From: Candidatus Dormiibacterota bacterium
GTDB taxonomy: Bacteria; Chloroflexota; Dormibacteria; Dormibacterales; Dormibacteraceae
Length of the DNA stretch: 46,560 nucleotides
Assembly (NCBI GenBank): GCA_955652705.1
Contig: CATPBK010000131.1
Location: 1 to 46,560 of the forward strand
Direction: 5' to 3'
Under the pieces are notes generated by a model. That model was not told the origin of the DNA and did no database searches. It saw only the letters and a program-made list of their open reading frames with translations. The translations under genes were made by a program, and so were the position numbers. Numbering within the stretch: position 1 is the first letter of the stretch; every line of letters begins with the position of its first letter. Below, one piece after another: positions 1-7,379 of this stretch.

Positions 1-1917
1 CCCGAGGGGTACATCATGGCCCCCGGATTGTTCGGAATCTTGGTGGCCGTTCGCTCGAACATGGTGGACGCCCAGCAACAACACGATGCCAGATTTCAGA
101 CCCTGCAGCTCGCCGCTCAGGCACTAGATGCGCGCGACAGATACACCGAGTCGCACTCCGAACGGGTAGCAGATCTGGCAGCGCAGATTGCGGACGGGCT
201 CCAGATGTCTGGGAGACAGATTGAGCAAATCAAAACCGCCGGTGCGCTGCACGACTTGGGCAAGATCGGGGTCCGCGATGACATCCTAAATAAGGCTGGC
301 GAGCTGACTGAAGACGAGTGGGAAGAAATGCGCCGGCACCCGAATGTTGGCGCCGACATGATTGCGAAACACTCCGCGCTCGCGAGCGTGGCGCCCATGG
401 TGCGCAGCCATCATGAGCGCTGGAACGGCTCCGGGTATCCAGCTGGACTGACTGGTGAGTCGATCCCGCTAGGCGCGCGGATTCTCGCCGTTGCCGACTC
501 CTTTGACACCATCATTTCGCCGCGTATCTACCGCCTCAGTGCAATGACGCACGAAGAGGCCGTGGACGACATCACCGCGCGATCCGGCACCTGGTACGAC
601 CCGGTCGTCGTCAAGGCGCTGCGTCAGCTCTACCACGCTCCAGTGCTCCTGCAAGAAGAGGCCGAGGCCGCGCCCGCGTTCCGGCAGCGCGGTGCGATGA
701 AGCTGCTCTGGACCCGGCCGCGCTTCGCCAGGTTGCTGCTCGGCACAACCGTGTCGAGCCTCGGCGATCCGCTGACCACCGTCGCGGCGTTGATCCTCGT
801 CTACCAGGCTTCGCATGACGCCAGGGCCGTCGCCGGGACTTACATCGTCAAAGCTCTGGCGACCATCCTGATCGGCGGTATCGCCGGCTCCCTGCCTGAT
901 CGCGTCCCGAGATTGCGGCTGATTTTCACCCTCGAGCTAGCGCGAGCGGCGATCCTGCTCGCCGGCGGCATCCTCGCCATCGCGCTGCCGAGCGTGCTGC
1001 AGATGTGGATCTGGTGGATCCTCCCGGCGCTGTTCGTGCTGGCGGCGATCAACGCCGTCGTCCAGCCGGCGCGCCAGGCGGCGATCCCGGAGCTGGTCGA
1101 GCCCCGCGAGCTCGGCCCCGCCAACGCCTCGCTCACCGCAGCGGGCATGATCGCCAGCGCCGCGGGATATGCGCTCGCCGGCGTGCTGATCTGGCTGACC
1201 ACCCAAATCTCCTGGCTCTTCGTCGTCGACGGCGTCACGTTCGCCCTGGCCGGGCTGCTGATCCTCGGCCTGGGCGACCTGGGCGGCGGTGTCCGCAAGG
1301 CAGGCCTGCTGTCCGGCGTCGCCCGGACCTGGGCTGTCAGTCGCGCACGGGTCCACCTGGTCATCGCCGCCTTCGGAGCCTTCTTCCTGACGATGAGCTT
1401 CCCGACCCTGATCGCCCTCGCCTTCAAGCGGGTGCCCGACAATGGCGCTCAGGCCTACACCCTGCTGGAGGTCATGCTCGCCAGCGGCATTGTCGCGGGC
1501 AGCATCCTCGTGGGCCGGATGCGCAACGTCGGCACCATGCGCACCGTGTCCCAGGGCCTCGCCATCACCGGGATCGTCAGCATCGGGGTCGCGTTGAGCC
1601 CGTGGTTCTGGCTTATCGCAGTACTGCTCCTGATCGCCTCACTCGGGAACCCGATCTACCAGGTCGGCAACGTGACCGCGCTCATGGAGGCGACCGACTC
1701 TTCGAACCGGGGCGCCGTCCTCTCGTCGCGGTTCGCCCTCACCCAGCTGGCGATGGTGATCGGCACTTCGACCGGCGGTTTCATCTCGGCCGTGATCGGA
1801 CCCGAGGCAACCTACGCCACGCTTGGCGTTGGCCTCCTCGGCCTGGCGGCGGTGGCTGGGATTCTCCAGCGGGGCGGAGAGCGTCCGGGCGTCAGTGAAG
1901 CGGAGGCGGCTCCCTAG
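1..1917 (+). CDS. HD-GYP phosphodiesterase domain fused to an MFS transporter (5' end probably outside window)
   Basis: The frame is open from base 1. The first ATG is at 16, but the preceding residues and the hydrophobic GLFGILVAV stretch look like the end of a membrane helix, so the true start is probably off the left edge. Residues about 30-210 form an HD-GYP domain, a family that degrades cyclic di-GMP: HSERVADLA, the metal-binding HDLGKIG, HHERWNGSGYP and the AVADSFDTI region are present. From about residue 230 (MKLLWTRPRFARLLLG) a 10-12 helix major facilitator domain follows, of the type with a Leu-Gly-Asp motif in helix 1. The HD-GYP half uses more A/T-ending codons than the MFS half, which suggests a recent join. 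Domain calls are secure; the signalling-transport link is inferred. Confidence 0.85.
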   Translation, partial: PEGYIMAPGLFGILVAVRSNMVDAQQQHDARFQTLQLAAQALDARDRYTESHSERVADLAAQIADGLQMSGRQIEQIKTAGALHDLGKIGVRDDILNKAGELTEDEWEEMRRHPNVGADMIAKHSALASVAPMVRSHHERWNGSGYPAGLTGESIPLGARILAVADSFDTIISPRIYRLSAMTHEEAVDDITARSGTWYDPVVVKALRQLYHAPVLLQEEAEAAPAFRQRGAMKLLWTRPRFARLLLGTTVSSLGDPLTTVAALILVYQASHDARAVAGTYIVKALATILIGGIAGSLPDRVPRLRLIFTLELARAAILLAGGILAIALPSVLQMWIWWILPALFVLAAINAVVQPARQAAIPELVEPRELGPANASLTAAGMIASAAGYALAGVLIWLTTQISWLFVVDGVTFALAGLLILGLGDLGGGVRKAGLLSGVARTWAVSRARVHLVIAAFGAFFLTMSFPTLIALAFKRVPDNGAQAYTLLEVMLASGIVAGSILVGRMRNVGTMRTVSQGLAITGIVSIGVALSPWFWLIAVLLLIASLGNPIYQVGNVTALMEATDSSNRGAVLSSRFALTQLAMVIGTSTGGFISAVIGPEATYATLGVGLLGLAAVAGILQRGGERPGVSEAEAAP

Positions 1918-2009
1918 AGCGGCCGGCCTGTCTGCTCTATTGCGCGGTGTCTTGGTCATACTGGCGGTGCTTTTTTTGTTAGTGCCCCAGACCCGAATGA
2001 GACGGCGCT

Positions 2010-3152
2010 TTGTCAACTACCACTGATCCCACCGAAACGGCGCCGGCCGATCCGGCGGAACCCCGCCGCCGTGCTGGCCTGAGCCACGAGGACATGGCCA
2101 CTTCGGCACCCTCGCAGCGTCCCCGACGGCGGCTCCAGATCGTGGTCTCGGTGGCCGCCGCCGGGATTGCCTTGGTGGTCCTGTACCTGATCCGGGACGC
2201 CCTCGCCGCGTTTGTCCTGGGCGCCCTGCTCGCTTTCCTGATCAACCCCGGCGTCGACTGGCTCGAGAAGCACCACGTGCCCCGGGCGGCCGCGATCGCG
2301 TTGATCTTCACCGGCCTGCTGATCGGCGTCGCCGCCCTCGGCAGCGTCTTCGTTCCCCTGCTGACGACGGAGATCCAACAGCTCCAGGCACAGGCCCCAG
2401 CGATCGCCAATCAAGCTCAGCAGCGGCTCACGCAGCTCCAGGGCCAACCAGTCGAGATCTTTGGCTTCCGCGTCGATTGGACCACCTACGTCGACAACAT
2501 CGACCGGCAGGCGGGCGCCTTTCTGTTGGGCCAGTTCGGCAATGCGCTGAGCATCGGCCTGGCGGCGATCAACGTCCTCCTCCAGACCCTGCTGATGCTG
2601 ATCGTGGCCTTTCTGATGTCGCTCGAAGCGCACCAGATCGGGGATTTCGCGCGCCGCTTGGTGCCGCCCGACTACCGCGAGGACTACGACGCGCTCCGCC
2701 CCAAGGTCAAGGCCATGCTGCGTTCCTACCTGCGCGGCCAGCTCACGATCGGGGCCATCATCGGGATCGGGGTTGGGGTGACGCTCGCGCTCGAAGGCGT
2801 GCCTTTCGCCTTCGCGCTCGGCGTGCTGGCCGGGATCACGGCGCTCGTCCCCTTCGTCGGTCCCTTCATCGGCGCCGTCCCGATCGTGCTGGTCGGCCTT
2901 TCGGTCTCACCCCTGAAAGCGATCCTCGTCGCCGCCTCCTACTTCCTGATCGTGAATTTCGTGCTCCAGTTCCTCTACCCACGCATCGTCGGCGCGGCCG
3001 TCCACCTCCCGGCGCTGGTGGTGATCGTCGCTTTCATCGCGGGCTTCAGCTTCGCCGGCATCCTCGGCATGTTCGTTGCCATCCCGGTAGCGGCGACCAT
3101 CGCGATCGTCTTCGAGCACATCTACCCGCGTGTCTATGGCCCCCAGGCGTGA
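2010..3152 (+). CDS. AI-2E family (PF01594) membrane transporter
   Basis: A 380-aa polytopic membrane protein. A Pro/Arg-rich cytoplasmic N-terminus (about 40 residues) is followed by paired helices, a soluble Gln-rich segment (EIQQLQAQAPAIANQAQQ, about residues 110-160), and a C-terminal bundle with the family signature YLRGQLTIGAIIG and the GITALVPFVGPFIGAVP loop. Characterised family members export autoinducer-2 or exchange Na+/H+; the substrate here cannot be read from sequence. The start is TTG at 2010; an ATG at 2094 would remove 28 residues. The stop overlaps the GTG of the metallophosphoesterase (GTGA), so the two are translationally coupled. Confidence 0.88.
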   Translation: MSTTTDPTETAPADPAEPRRRAGLSHEDMATSAPSQRPRRRLQIVVSVAAAGIALVVLYLIRDALAAFVLGALLAFLINPGVDWLEKHHVPRAAAIALIFTGLLIGVAALGSVFVPLLTTEIQQLQAQAPAIANQAQQRLTQLQGQPVEIFGFRVDWTTYVDNIDRQAGAFLLGQFGNALSIGLAAINVLLQTLLMLIVAFLMSLEAHQIGDFARRLVPPDYREDYDALRPKVKAMLRSYLRGQLTIGAIIGIGVGVTLALEGVPFAFALGVLAGITALVPFVGPFIGAVPIVLVGLSVSPLKAILVAASYFLIVNFVLQFLYPRIVGAAVHLPALVVIVAFIAGFSFAGILGMFVAIPVAATIAIVFEHIYPRVYGPQA

Positions 3153-3865
3153 AGATCGCGGTCCTCTCCGACATCCACTCCAACTGGCAGGCCCTGGAGG
3201 CTGTCGTGGCCGACTTGCCGGAGGTGGACGCCATCATCTGTCTCGGCGACGTGGTCGGATACGGCGGCGACCCGATTCGCTGCCTCGACTACGTGCGGGA
3301 GAAGCGCTGGCCCACGCTGGTCGGCAACCACGACCGCGCCTGCACCGACGTCGACATCCTGGACTGGTTCAACGAAGACGCGGCGAAAGCCATCGAATGG
3401 ACAGTCGCCCACCTCGGCAAAGACCGGCTCAAGTGGCTCAGCACTCTGCCCGACGTCGACCAGGTTGGTGACGAGGTGCTGCTCGTGCACGGGAGCCCCC
3501 GCGACCACATCTACGAGTACATCCTCGACAACCCCACCGCCGAGGCCAACCTGGACATGATCGACGGCCAGGTCTGCTTCCACGGCCACACCCACGTTCC
3601 GGGCATCTTCCGCCGCCGCAACGGCCAGCTTGTCCACGAGTACGACGTCGCCACCTTCGAATTGAAGGGGCCCGAGCTTGTCAATCCCGGCTCGGTCGGC
3701 CAGCCTCGAGACGGTAACCCCGACGCCAGCTACGCCATCTGGGACCGGCACGCCGGCACCTTTGAGTTCCGCAGGGTCGCCTACGACCGGGAGGGCGCCA
3801 AGGTGGCGATCCGCGAGGCCAAGCTGCCGGACCGCTTCGCGGAACGCCTCGACCAGGGTCGTTGA
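3149..3865 (+). CDS. Calcineurin-like metallophosphoesterase
   Basis: A 238-aa cytoplasmic phosphoesterase. The binuclear metal ligands of the family are all visible in order: SDIHSNWQAL (about residues 7-16), GDVVGYGGDP, GNHDRA, LVHGSPRDHI and HGHTHVPG, followed by VNPGSVGQPRDG, typical of the YfcE/MJ0936-like group. GTG at 3149 is chosen because it overlaps the upstream stop in GTGA and gives a start directly at the first beta strand (VKIAVLSDIHS). An upstream in-frame extension is only the opposite reading of the AI-2E gene. The 3' end overlaps the TTG of the next gene in TTGA, so 2010-5118 behaves as one operon. Substrate unknown. Confidence 0.9.
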   Translation: MKIAVLSDIHSNWQALEAVVADLPEVDAIICLGDVVGYGGDPIRCLDYVREKRWPTLVGNHDRACTDVDILDWFNEDAAKAIEWTVAHLGKDRLKWLSTLPDVDQVGDEVLLVHGSPRDHIYEYILDNPTAEANLDMIDGQVCFHGHTHVPGIFRRRNGQLVHEYDVATFELKGPELVNPGSVGQPRDGNPDASYAIWDRHAGTFEFRRVAYDREGAKVAIREAKLPDRFAERLDQGR

Positions 3866-5118
3866 AGTTCACCGCGACCGGCCTCCGGCGGCTCGGCCTG
3901 GCCGCCGGAGCCCTCGCCTCCCTGGAGGCCGCCGGGTACTACTTGTTCACCTGGTGGCGCGTCCTTCAGGACGGCCTCCGGGGGCCTGACTTCTTCAGCT
4001 TCTACGCCGCTGCCCGCCTCTTCCTGAGCCGGGGCGGCGCCCATGTCTATGAGCTGGCCGCCCAACAGGAGTTCCAAGGCCAGATCGCCGCCCGCTGGGG
4101 CGCGGCCAGCTACGTTGTGCTGCCTTACATCCACCCGCCCTACTACACGGTGCTGATCGCGCCCCTGGGCCGGCTCGACTTCCCGAGCGCCTATCTGGTC
4201 TGGGCCGCCGTCAACCTGGCGCTGGCCGGGGTCGCCCTCGCCGCCCTGCTTGACGCCGAAGGTCTCAAGGGACGCGGGCGGCTCTTGGCGATCGCCCTCG
4301 GCGCCGGTTTCCTGCCTCTTTTCGTGACGCTCGTGCAGGGCCAGTCCGACCTCGTCATCCTGGCTCCTCTCGCGCTTTCCTACCGCGCCTGGACCCGTGG
4401 CCACGAGGGCCGGGCGGGGGTCTTGGCCGGCCTGGCCATGGTCAAACCCCAGCTGCTCTTCCTCTTACCGATCCTCTTCCTGGTTCGCGGCAGCTGGCGT
4501 GCCCTGGCCGGTTTTGGTGCGGTGGCGGCGGCGCTGGGAGCGGTCTCGCTCGCAGCGTTCGGCCCCGCCGGCATCGGCGAGTACCTGGGCGTGGTCGCCC
4601 CCTGGCTGCTGGGCGGGGCCGGCAACTGGCCGATTTCCGGACAGACCGTGTACTCCCTGCGCGGACTGCTAGACGGATTGATCGGCGTCCGCCCGGCGGC
4701 GCTCGCGATCCTCGCCGTCCTGGCTGTCGGGGTCGCGCTCGCGATCGTCTTTCGCCGCCCCCACGGGCGACTTGACTTCGCGCTCGCCGTGGCCGCCTCG
4801 GTTGCCTTGAGCCCATACCAGAACCTGCACGACCTGCTCCTCTTGCTCGTTCCCGGCTTCGCCCTGGCGCGAGCCCGGCCGCCGTCCCCCTACTTGCTGG
4901 CCGGCTGCCTCCTCGCCGTCGACCTCACGCTCTTCGTCGGCTCCGGCCTGGCCCTGGCCGCCGTCCTGGCTCTGGCCGCCTACCTGCTGGTCGAGCGGCT
5001 GGGGCTCCCTTCAGACGTCGAAGAAAATGCGCTTGCGCCAGGCCAGGTAGACGACGATCGCGACGTTCAGCAGCAGGGCGCCGACTCGGAACGGGGTCAG
5101 GCGGTGGAGCACCTCTAG
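3862..5118 (+). CDS. GT87-like (DUF2029) membrane mannosyltransferase-type glycosyltransferase
   Basis: A 418-aa integral membrane protein with about ten hydrophobic segments. Family landmarks are an early acidic site after helix 1 (GPDFFSFYAAARL), the aromatic-proline loop YIHPPYYTVLIAPLG, the GQSDLVIL segment and MVKPQLLFLLP, as in polyprenol-phosphate-mannose-dependent transferases that extend cell-envelope glycans. The TTG start at 3862 overlaps the preceding stop. The last 35 or so residues (after LLVERLGLPSD) are hydrophilic and lie antisense to the DUF2127 gene, so they may be a run-on tail rather than conserved protein. The sugar acceptor is unknown. Confidence 0.78.
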   Translation: MKFTATGLRRLGLAAGALASLEAAGYYLFTWWRVLQDGLRGPDFFSFYAAARLFLSRGGAHVYELAAQQEFQGQIAARWGAASYVVLPYIHPPYYTVLIAPLGRLDFPSAYLVWAAVNLALAGVALAALLDAEGLKGRGRLLAIALGAGFLPLFVTLVQGQSDLVILAPLALSYRAWTRGHEGRAGVLAGLAMVKPQLLFLLPILFLVRGSWRALAGFGAVAAALGAVSLAAFGPAGIGEYLGVVAPWLLGGAGNWPISGQTVYSLRGLLDGLIGVRPAALAILAVLAVGVALAIVFRRPHGRLDFALAVAASVALSPYQNLHDLLLLLVPGFALARARPPSPYLLAGCLLAVDLTLFVGSGLALAAVLALAAYLLVERLGLPSDVEENALAPGQVDDDRDVQQQGADSERGQAVEHL

Positions 5119-5457
5119 AGCCTCGTAAGGGATACCCAGGCTGGTCGCCAGGACCGTCAGGTACTCGGCCCAGCGCCGGCGCAGCGCCAGGCCGATCCCT
5201 TCGGTCGCCTCCAGGCCGGCGTACACGACCAGGCCGATCGAAAGCGCGGTCAGGTGTCGGTAGGTCCCGATCAGCAAGAGCACCTGGTCGACGAGGCGCT
5301 GAAAGAAGCCGGTGCCGGTCTCCAGCACCAGGTCCTGCTGGGCCTCTGTCGCCCACTGCGTCAGCAGACCACGCCGGCCGATGACGAGCAGCGAGATCGC
5401 CAGGACGATAAGCACCGCCGCTTTGGCCAGCCGCTCGATGATGATCAGCCGGATCAC
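5011..5457 (-). CDS. DUF2127 family small membrane protein
   Basis: A 148-aa protein with four predicted membrane helices. It begins IRLIIIERLAKAAVLIVLAI and ends with the pattern typical of DUF2127: RRRWAEYLTVLATSLGIPYE, then LTPFRVGALLLNVAIVVYLAW. The start codon is GTG at 5457. It is the last gene of a minus-strand run with the stress protein, 77 bp downstream of it. Its 3' end overlaps the converging glycosyltransferase by 108 bp. Function unknown for the family. Confidence 0.8.
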   Translation of the reverse strand: MIRLIIIERLAKAAVLIVLAISLLVIGRRGLLTQWATEAQQDLVLETGTGFFQRLVDQVLLLIGTYRHLTALSIGLVVYAGLEATEGIGLALRRRWAEYLTVLATSLGIPYEALEVLHRLTPFRVGALLLNVAIVVYLAWRKRIFFDV

Positions 5458-5534
5458 GGCGTCTGGTGGGGTTCCTTCGCTGCCGAGCTCCGCCCAGAGA
5501 CGGCTTAGGTAGGGCGGGCGGCGGCCGGGAGCGC

Positions 5535-5975
5535 TTACTGCTCGAGGCGCTCGCGGAACAGGATCACTCGGCAGGGGGCGAACTTGAGCACGTAAGGCAC
5601 TGTCTTGCCGAGGTTGAACTCGCCGAAGCGCTTCTTGTACGGGAGGCCCATGAAGATCAGGTCAGCCTTCCATTCCTCGGCCTCGCCGACCACCGCCGGG
5701 CCTGTCTCACGCGCCTGGACGAGTTCGGTCTCGATCTCCAGCTCGTATTCCCCAGCCAGCTGCTCGGCCCGGTTCAAAACCTCTTCGCCCCGTTCCACCT
5801 CAGCCTCGATCACGGCCCCGAGGGGCAACGACCGGTTGACCTCCAGGATGTGGACCGCGTAAAGCTTGGTCTGGCCGCGGCGCGCCAGCCGGCTGGCGAT
5901 CCGCATGGTCTCCTCGTCCATGTTGTTGCCGCCCACCGGGACCAGGATCCGGGCAGCCTCCAGATGGTGGGGCAT
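5535..5975 (-). CDS. Universal stress protein (UspA family)
   Basis: A 146-aa single-domain Usp protein. It opens with the first beta strand ARILVPVGGNNMDEETMRIA and ends with the nucleotide-loop region MGLPYKKRFGEFNLGKTVPY followed by KFAPCRVILFRE. The family's ATP-binding form has G-x2-G-x9-G-S/T; here a looser G-x(n)-LGKTV is seen, so ATP binding is likely but not certain. The ATG at 5975 lies immediately downstream of the 71-aa membrane protein's stop, implying co-transcription. USPs act in the cytoplasm in stress and energy-status responses. Confidence 0.87.
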   Translation of the reverse strand: MPHHLEAARILVPVGGNNMDEETMRIASRLARRGQTKLYAVHILEVNRSLPLGAVIEAEVERGEEVLNRAEQLAGEYELEIETELVQARETGPAVVGEAEEWKADLIFMGLPYKKRFGEFNLGKTVPYVLKFAPCRVILFRERLEQ

Positions 5976-5976
5976 T

Positions 5977-6192
5977 TCAGGCGGCGCTCCGGCCCGCCAG
6001 CCGGCGGTAGACGACGTAGCCGCCGAAGCCGAGCAGGATGGCCGCCGAGATCAGCTCGACGGCCAGCGTGGCGGTGTCAGCCGGCTTATGCAGCAGCGTG
6101 TAGGCGCCCACCCAGGCCCCGAACAGGAGCGACAGCGCCCCCATGAATGTGAAGGGGAACCGCATTCGGTGAAATGCTAGCGATCCCTCCAT
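5977..6192 (-). CDS. Small two-helix membrane protein of unknown function
   Basis: A 71-aa protein with two hydrophobic helices (FTFMGALSLLFGAWVGAYTLL and LISAAILLGFGGYVVYRRL) joined by a short loop and a basic C-terminus. The frame stays open far upstream, but that part is antisense to trkA and not protein-like, so the start is placed at ATG 6192; an internal ATG at 6165 is also possible. It is followed after one base by the stress protein and is divergent from the TrkA gene with only about 12 bp between starts. Not recognised as any named family. Confidence 0.6.
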   Translation of the reverse strand: MEGSLAFHRMRFPFTFMGALSLLFGAWVGAYTLLHKPADTATLAVELISAAILLGFGGYVVYRRLAGRSAA

Positions 6193-6204
6193 AATCGATT
6201 CTTC

Positions 6205-6606
6205 GTGAACGTCGTCATAGTTGGTTGCGGCCGGGTCGGCGCCCGGCTCTCCTTGCAGTTCGTCCGCGAAGGCGCCGACGTGACGATCATCGACCAAAAC
6301 GCCGCCGCGTTTGCCCGCCTGGGCAACAACTTCGCCGGCAACGCGCTGGTCGGCAACGGCATCGATGAGGACATGCTGCGACGCGCCGGAATCGAAGAGG
6401 CTGACGTTTTCGTGGCCGTCACCGAGGGCGACAACCGCAACATCATGGCCTGCCAGATGGCGCAGCACATCTTCAACGTGCCCCGCGTCATCTGCAAGAT
6501 CAACGACCCGGTCCGCAACGAGGTTTACATGAAGCTCGGCTTGAAGACCTTCTGCCCGACCATCGTCGGGGCCGACACCATCCACGCGATGATCGAGAAG
6601 GATTGA
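6205..6606 (+). CDS. TrkA-N / RCK domain protein (potassium-transport regulator), first of a pair
   Basis: A 133-aa protein consisting of one Rossmann RCK domain: VVIVGCGRVGARLS (nucleotide-binding GxGxxG), the acidic residue ending strand 2 (TIIDQN), and the GNGIDEDMLRRAGIEEADVFVA segment. Such subunits bind NAD(H) or adenine nucleotides and gate Trk/Ktr-type K+ channels or other transporters in the cytoplasm. There is no TrkA-C domain, and no membrane partner (TrkH/KtrB) lies in this window. GTG start at 6205; the next TrkA gene begins 4 bp after the stop. Confidence 0.88.
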   Translation: MNVVIVGCGRVGARLSLQFVREGADVTIIDQNAAAFARLGNNFAGNALVGNGIDEDMLRRAGIEEADVFVAVTEGDNRNIMACQMAQHIFNVPRVICKINDPVRNEVYMKLGLKTFCPTIVGADTIHAMIEKD

Positions 6607-6610
6607 GCTT

Positions 6611-7054
6611 GTGTACGTGATCGTGATCGGCGGCGGCAAGGTCGGCTACTACCTGGCCCGCGACCTCCTCGAGCGCGGCGACGAAGTCCTGCTGGTCGAG
6701 AAGGACGCCGTCCGCGCGGACTGGCTTACGACTCAGCTCGGCAGCATCGTCATGAACGGCGACGGCGACGAGATGTCCTTTCTGAGCACCACCGGCATCG
6801 AGCGCGCCGACTTCGTGATCGCCGCGACCGGCGATGATGAGGACAACCTGGTCGCGCTGCAGATCGCCAAGAAGCACTTCAACGTGCCCCACACGATCGC
6901 CCGCGTCAACAACCCGAACAACATCCGAATCTTCAAGATCCTCGGCGTCGACGAAGCGATCTCGGCCACCGAGCTCCTGCTCCAGGCGATGGAGCAGAAG
7001 ATCCCGGACGACGACGAGGAACCACCCGAGCAGCCCAAGATCGCCCGGGAATGA
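6611..7054 (+). CDS. TrkA-N / RCK domain protein, second of a pair
   Basis: A 147-aa RCK domain protein: YVIVIGGGKVGYYLARDL gives the dinucleotide-binding loop, VLLVEKD the acidic end of strand 2, and GDGDEMSFLSTTGIERADFVIA matches its upstream neighbour. The C-terminus is an acidic Pro-rich tail instead of a TrkA-C domain. It starts with GTG at 6611, 4 bp after the previous gene. The two are similar enough to suggest a tandem duplication, perhaps forming a hetero-oligomeric gating ring. The strong terminator at 7056 begins 1 bp after the stop. Confidence 0.88.
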   Translation: MYVIVIGGGKVGYYLARDLLERGDEVLLVEKDAVRADWLTTQLGSIVMNGDGDEMSFLSTTGIERADFVIAATGDDEDNLVALQIAKKHFNVPHTIARVNNPNNIRIFKILGVDEAISATELLLQAMEQKIPDDDEEPPEQPKIARE

Positions 7055-7055
7055 A

Positions 7056-7082
7056 AAAGGTCCGCCCCTCTGGCGGACCTTT
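7056..7082. terminator. Bidirectional intrinsic terminator between converging genes
   Basis: A perfect 11-bp stem, AAAGGTCCGCC / GGCGGACCTTT, with a 5-nt loop (CCTCT). The A-rich 5' end and T-rich 3' end let it work in both directions. It lies between the stop of the second trkA gene (+) and the stop of the DUF5679 gene (-). Confidence 0.88.
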
Positions 7083-7103
7083 CTCGATCGACTCCGAAAG
7101 CCG

Positions 7104-7253
7104 TCAGCTGGCTTTGCCGATCTTGAAGATCTTGGTCCCGCAGTTCGGGCAGGTACCGGTGATAGCCGGCTTGCCGTTCTTCATCGTGATGTTCTGCGGA
7201 TTCTGGATCTCAACATTTTTTTTGTCTTTAAGGCAATAGCCAGTCACTGCCAT
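7104..7253 (-). CDS. DUF5679-like small zinc-ribbon protein (49 aa)
   Basis: ATG at 7253 to TGA at 7104 encodes 49 residues beginning MAVTGYCLKDKKNVEI and ending CPNCGTKIFKIGKAS. The central ITMKNGKPAITGTCPNCGTK is the hallmark of DUF5679, where a first Cys pair normally completes the zinc site; here only one Cys (YCLKD) is seen in the first knuckle, which is unusual. A purine-rich stretch (AAGGATGGTGAG) upstream of the ATG serves as ribosome binding site. A good promoter lies at 7306-7334 and a terminator at 7056-7082, so this is a self-contained single-gene unit. Confidence 0.82.
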   Translation of the reverse strand: MAVTGYCLKDKKNVEIQNPQNITMKNGKPAITGTCPNCGTKIFKIGKAS

Positions 7254-7305
7254 TAGCTCACCATCCTTGACTCAAGATTTCGGGTGCCGCGGCGGGGTCT
7301 TGCGT

Positions 7306-7334
7306 ATTCTACTGGCCGCTTTCCCCGAATACAA
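7306..7334 (-). promoter_or_regulatory. Sigma70-type promoter for the DUF5679 gene
   Basis: Read on the minus strand: -35 TTGTAT, 17-nt spacer, -10 TAGAAT. It is followed by about a 50-nt leader to the ATG at 7253. Confidence 0.6.
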
Positions 7335-7367
7335 CCTTAGTTCAGATCGGGTGGCCGGTGCCGGTGC

Positions 7368-7379
7368 TACGGTCAGGCC
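7368..7379 (+). promoter_or_regulatory. -10 box of an apparently leaderless promoter
   Basis: TACGGT (7368-7373) is followed by six bases and the GTG at 7380, with no Shine-Dalgarno sequence. The spacing puts the transcript start at or next to the start codon. No clear -35 box is visible. Confidence 0.4.

Noticed and set aside
2477-3148. Long plus-strand frame upstream of the metallophosphoesterase
   Set aside because: It is an alternate reading of the AI-2E gene, rich in Arg/Ala, and the true start at 3149 matches the domain's first strand.
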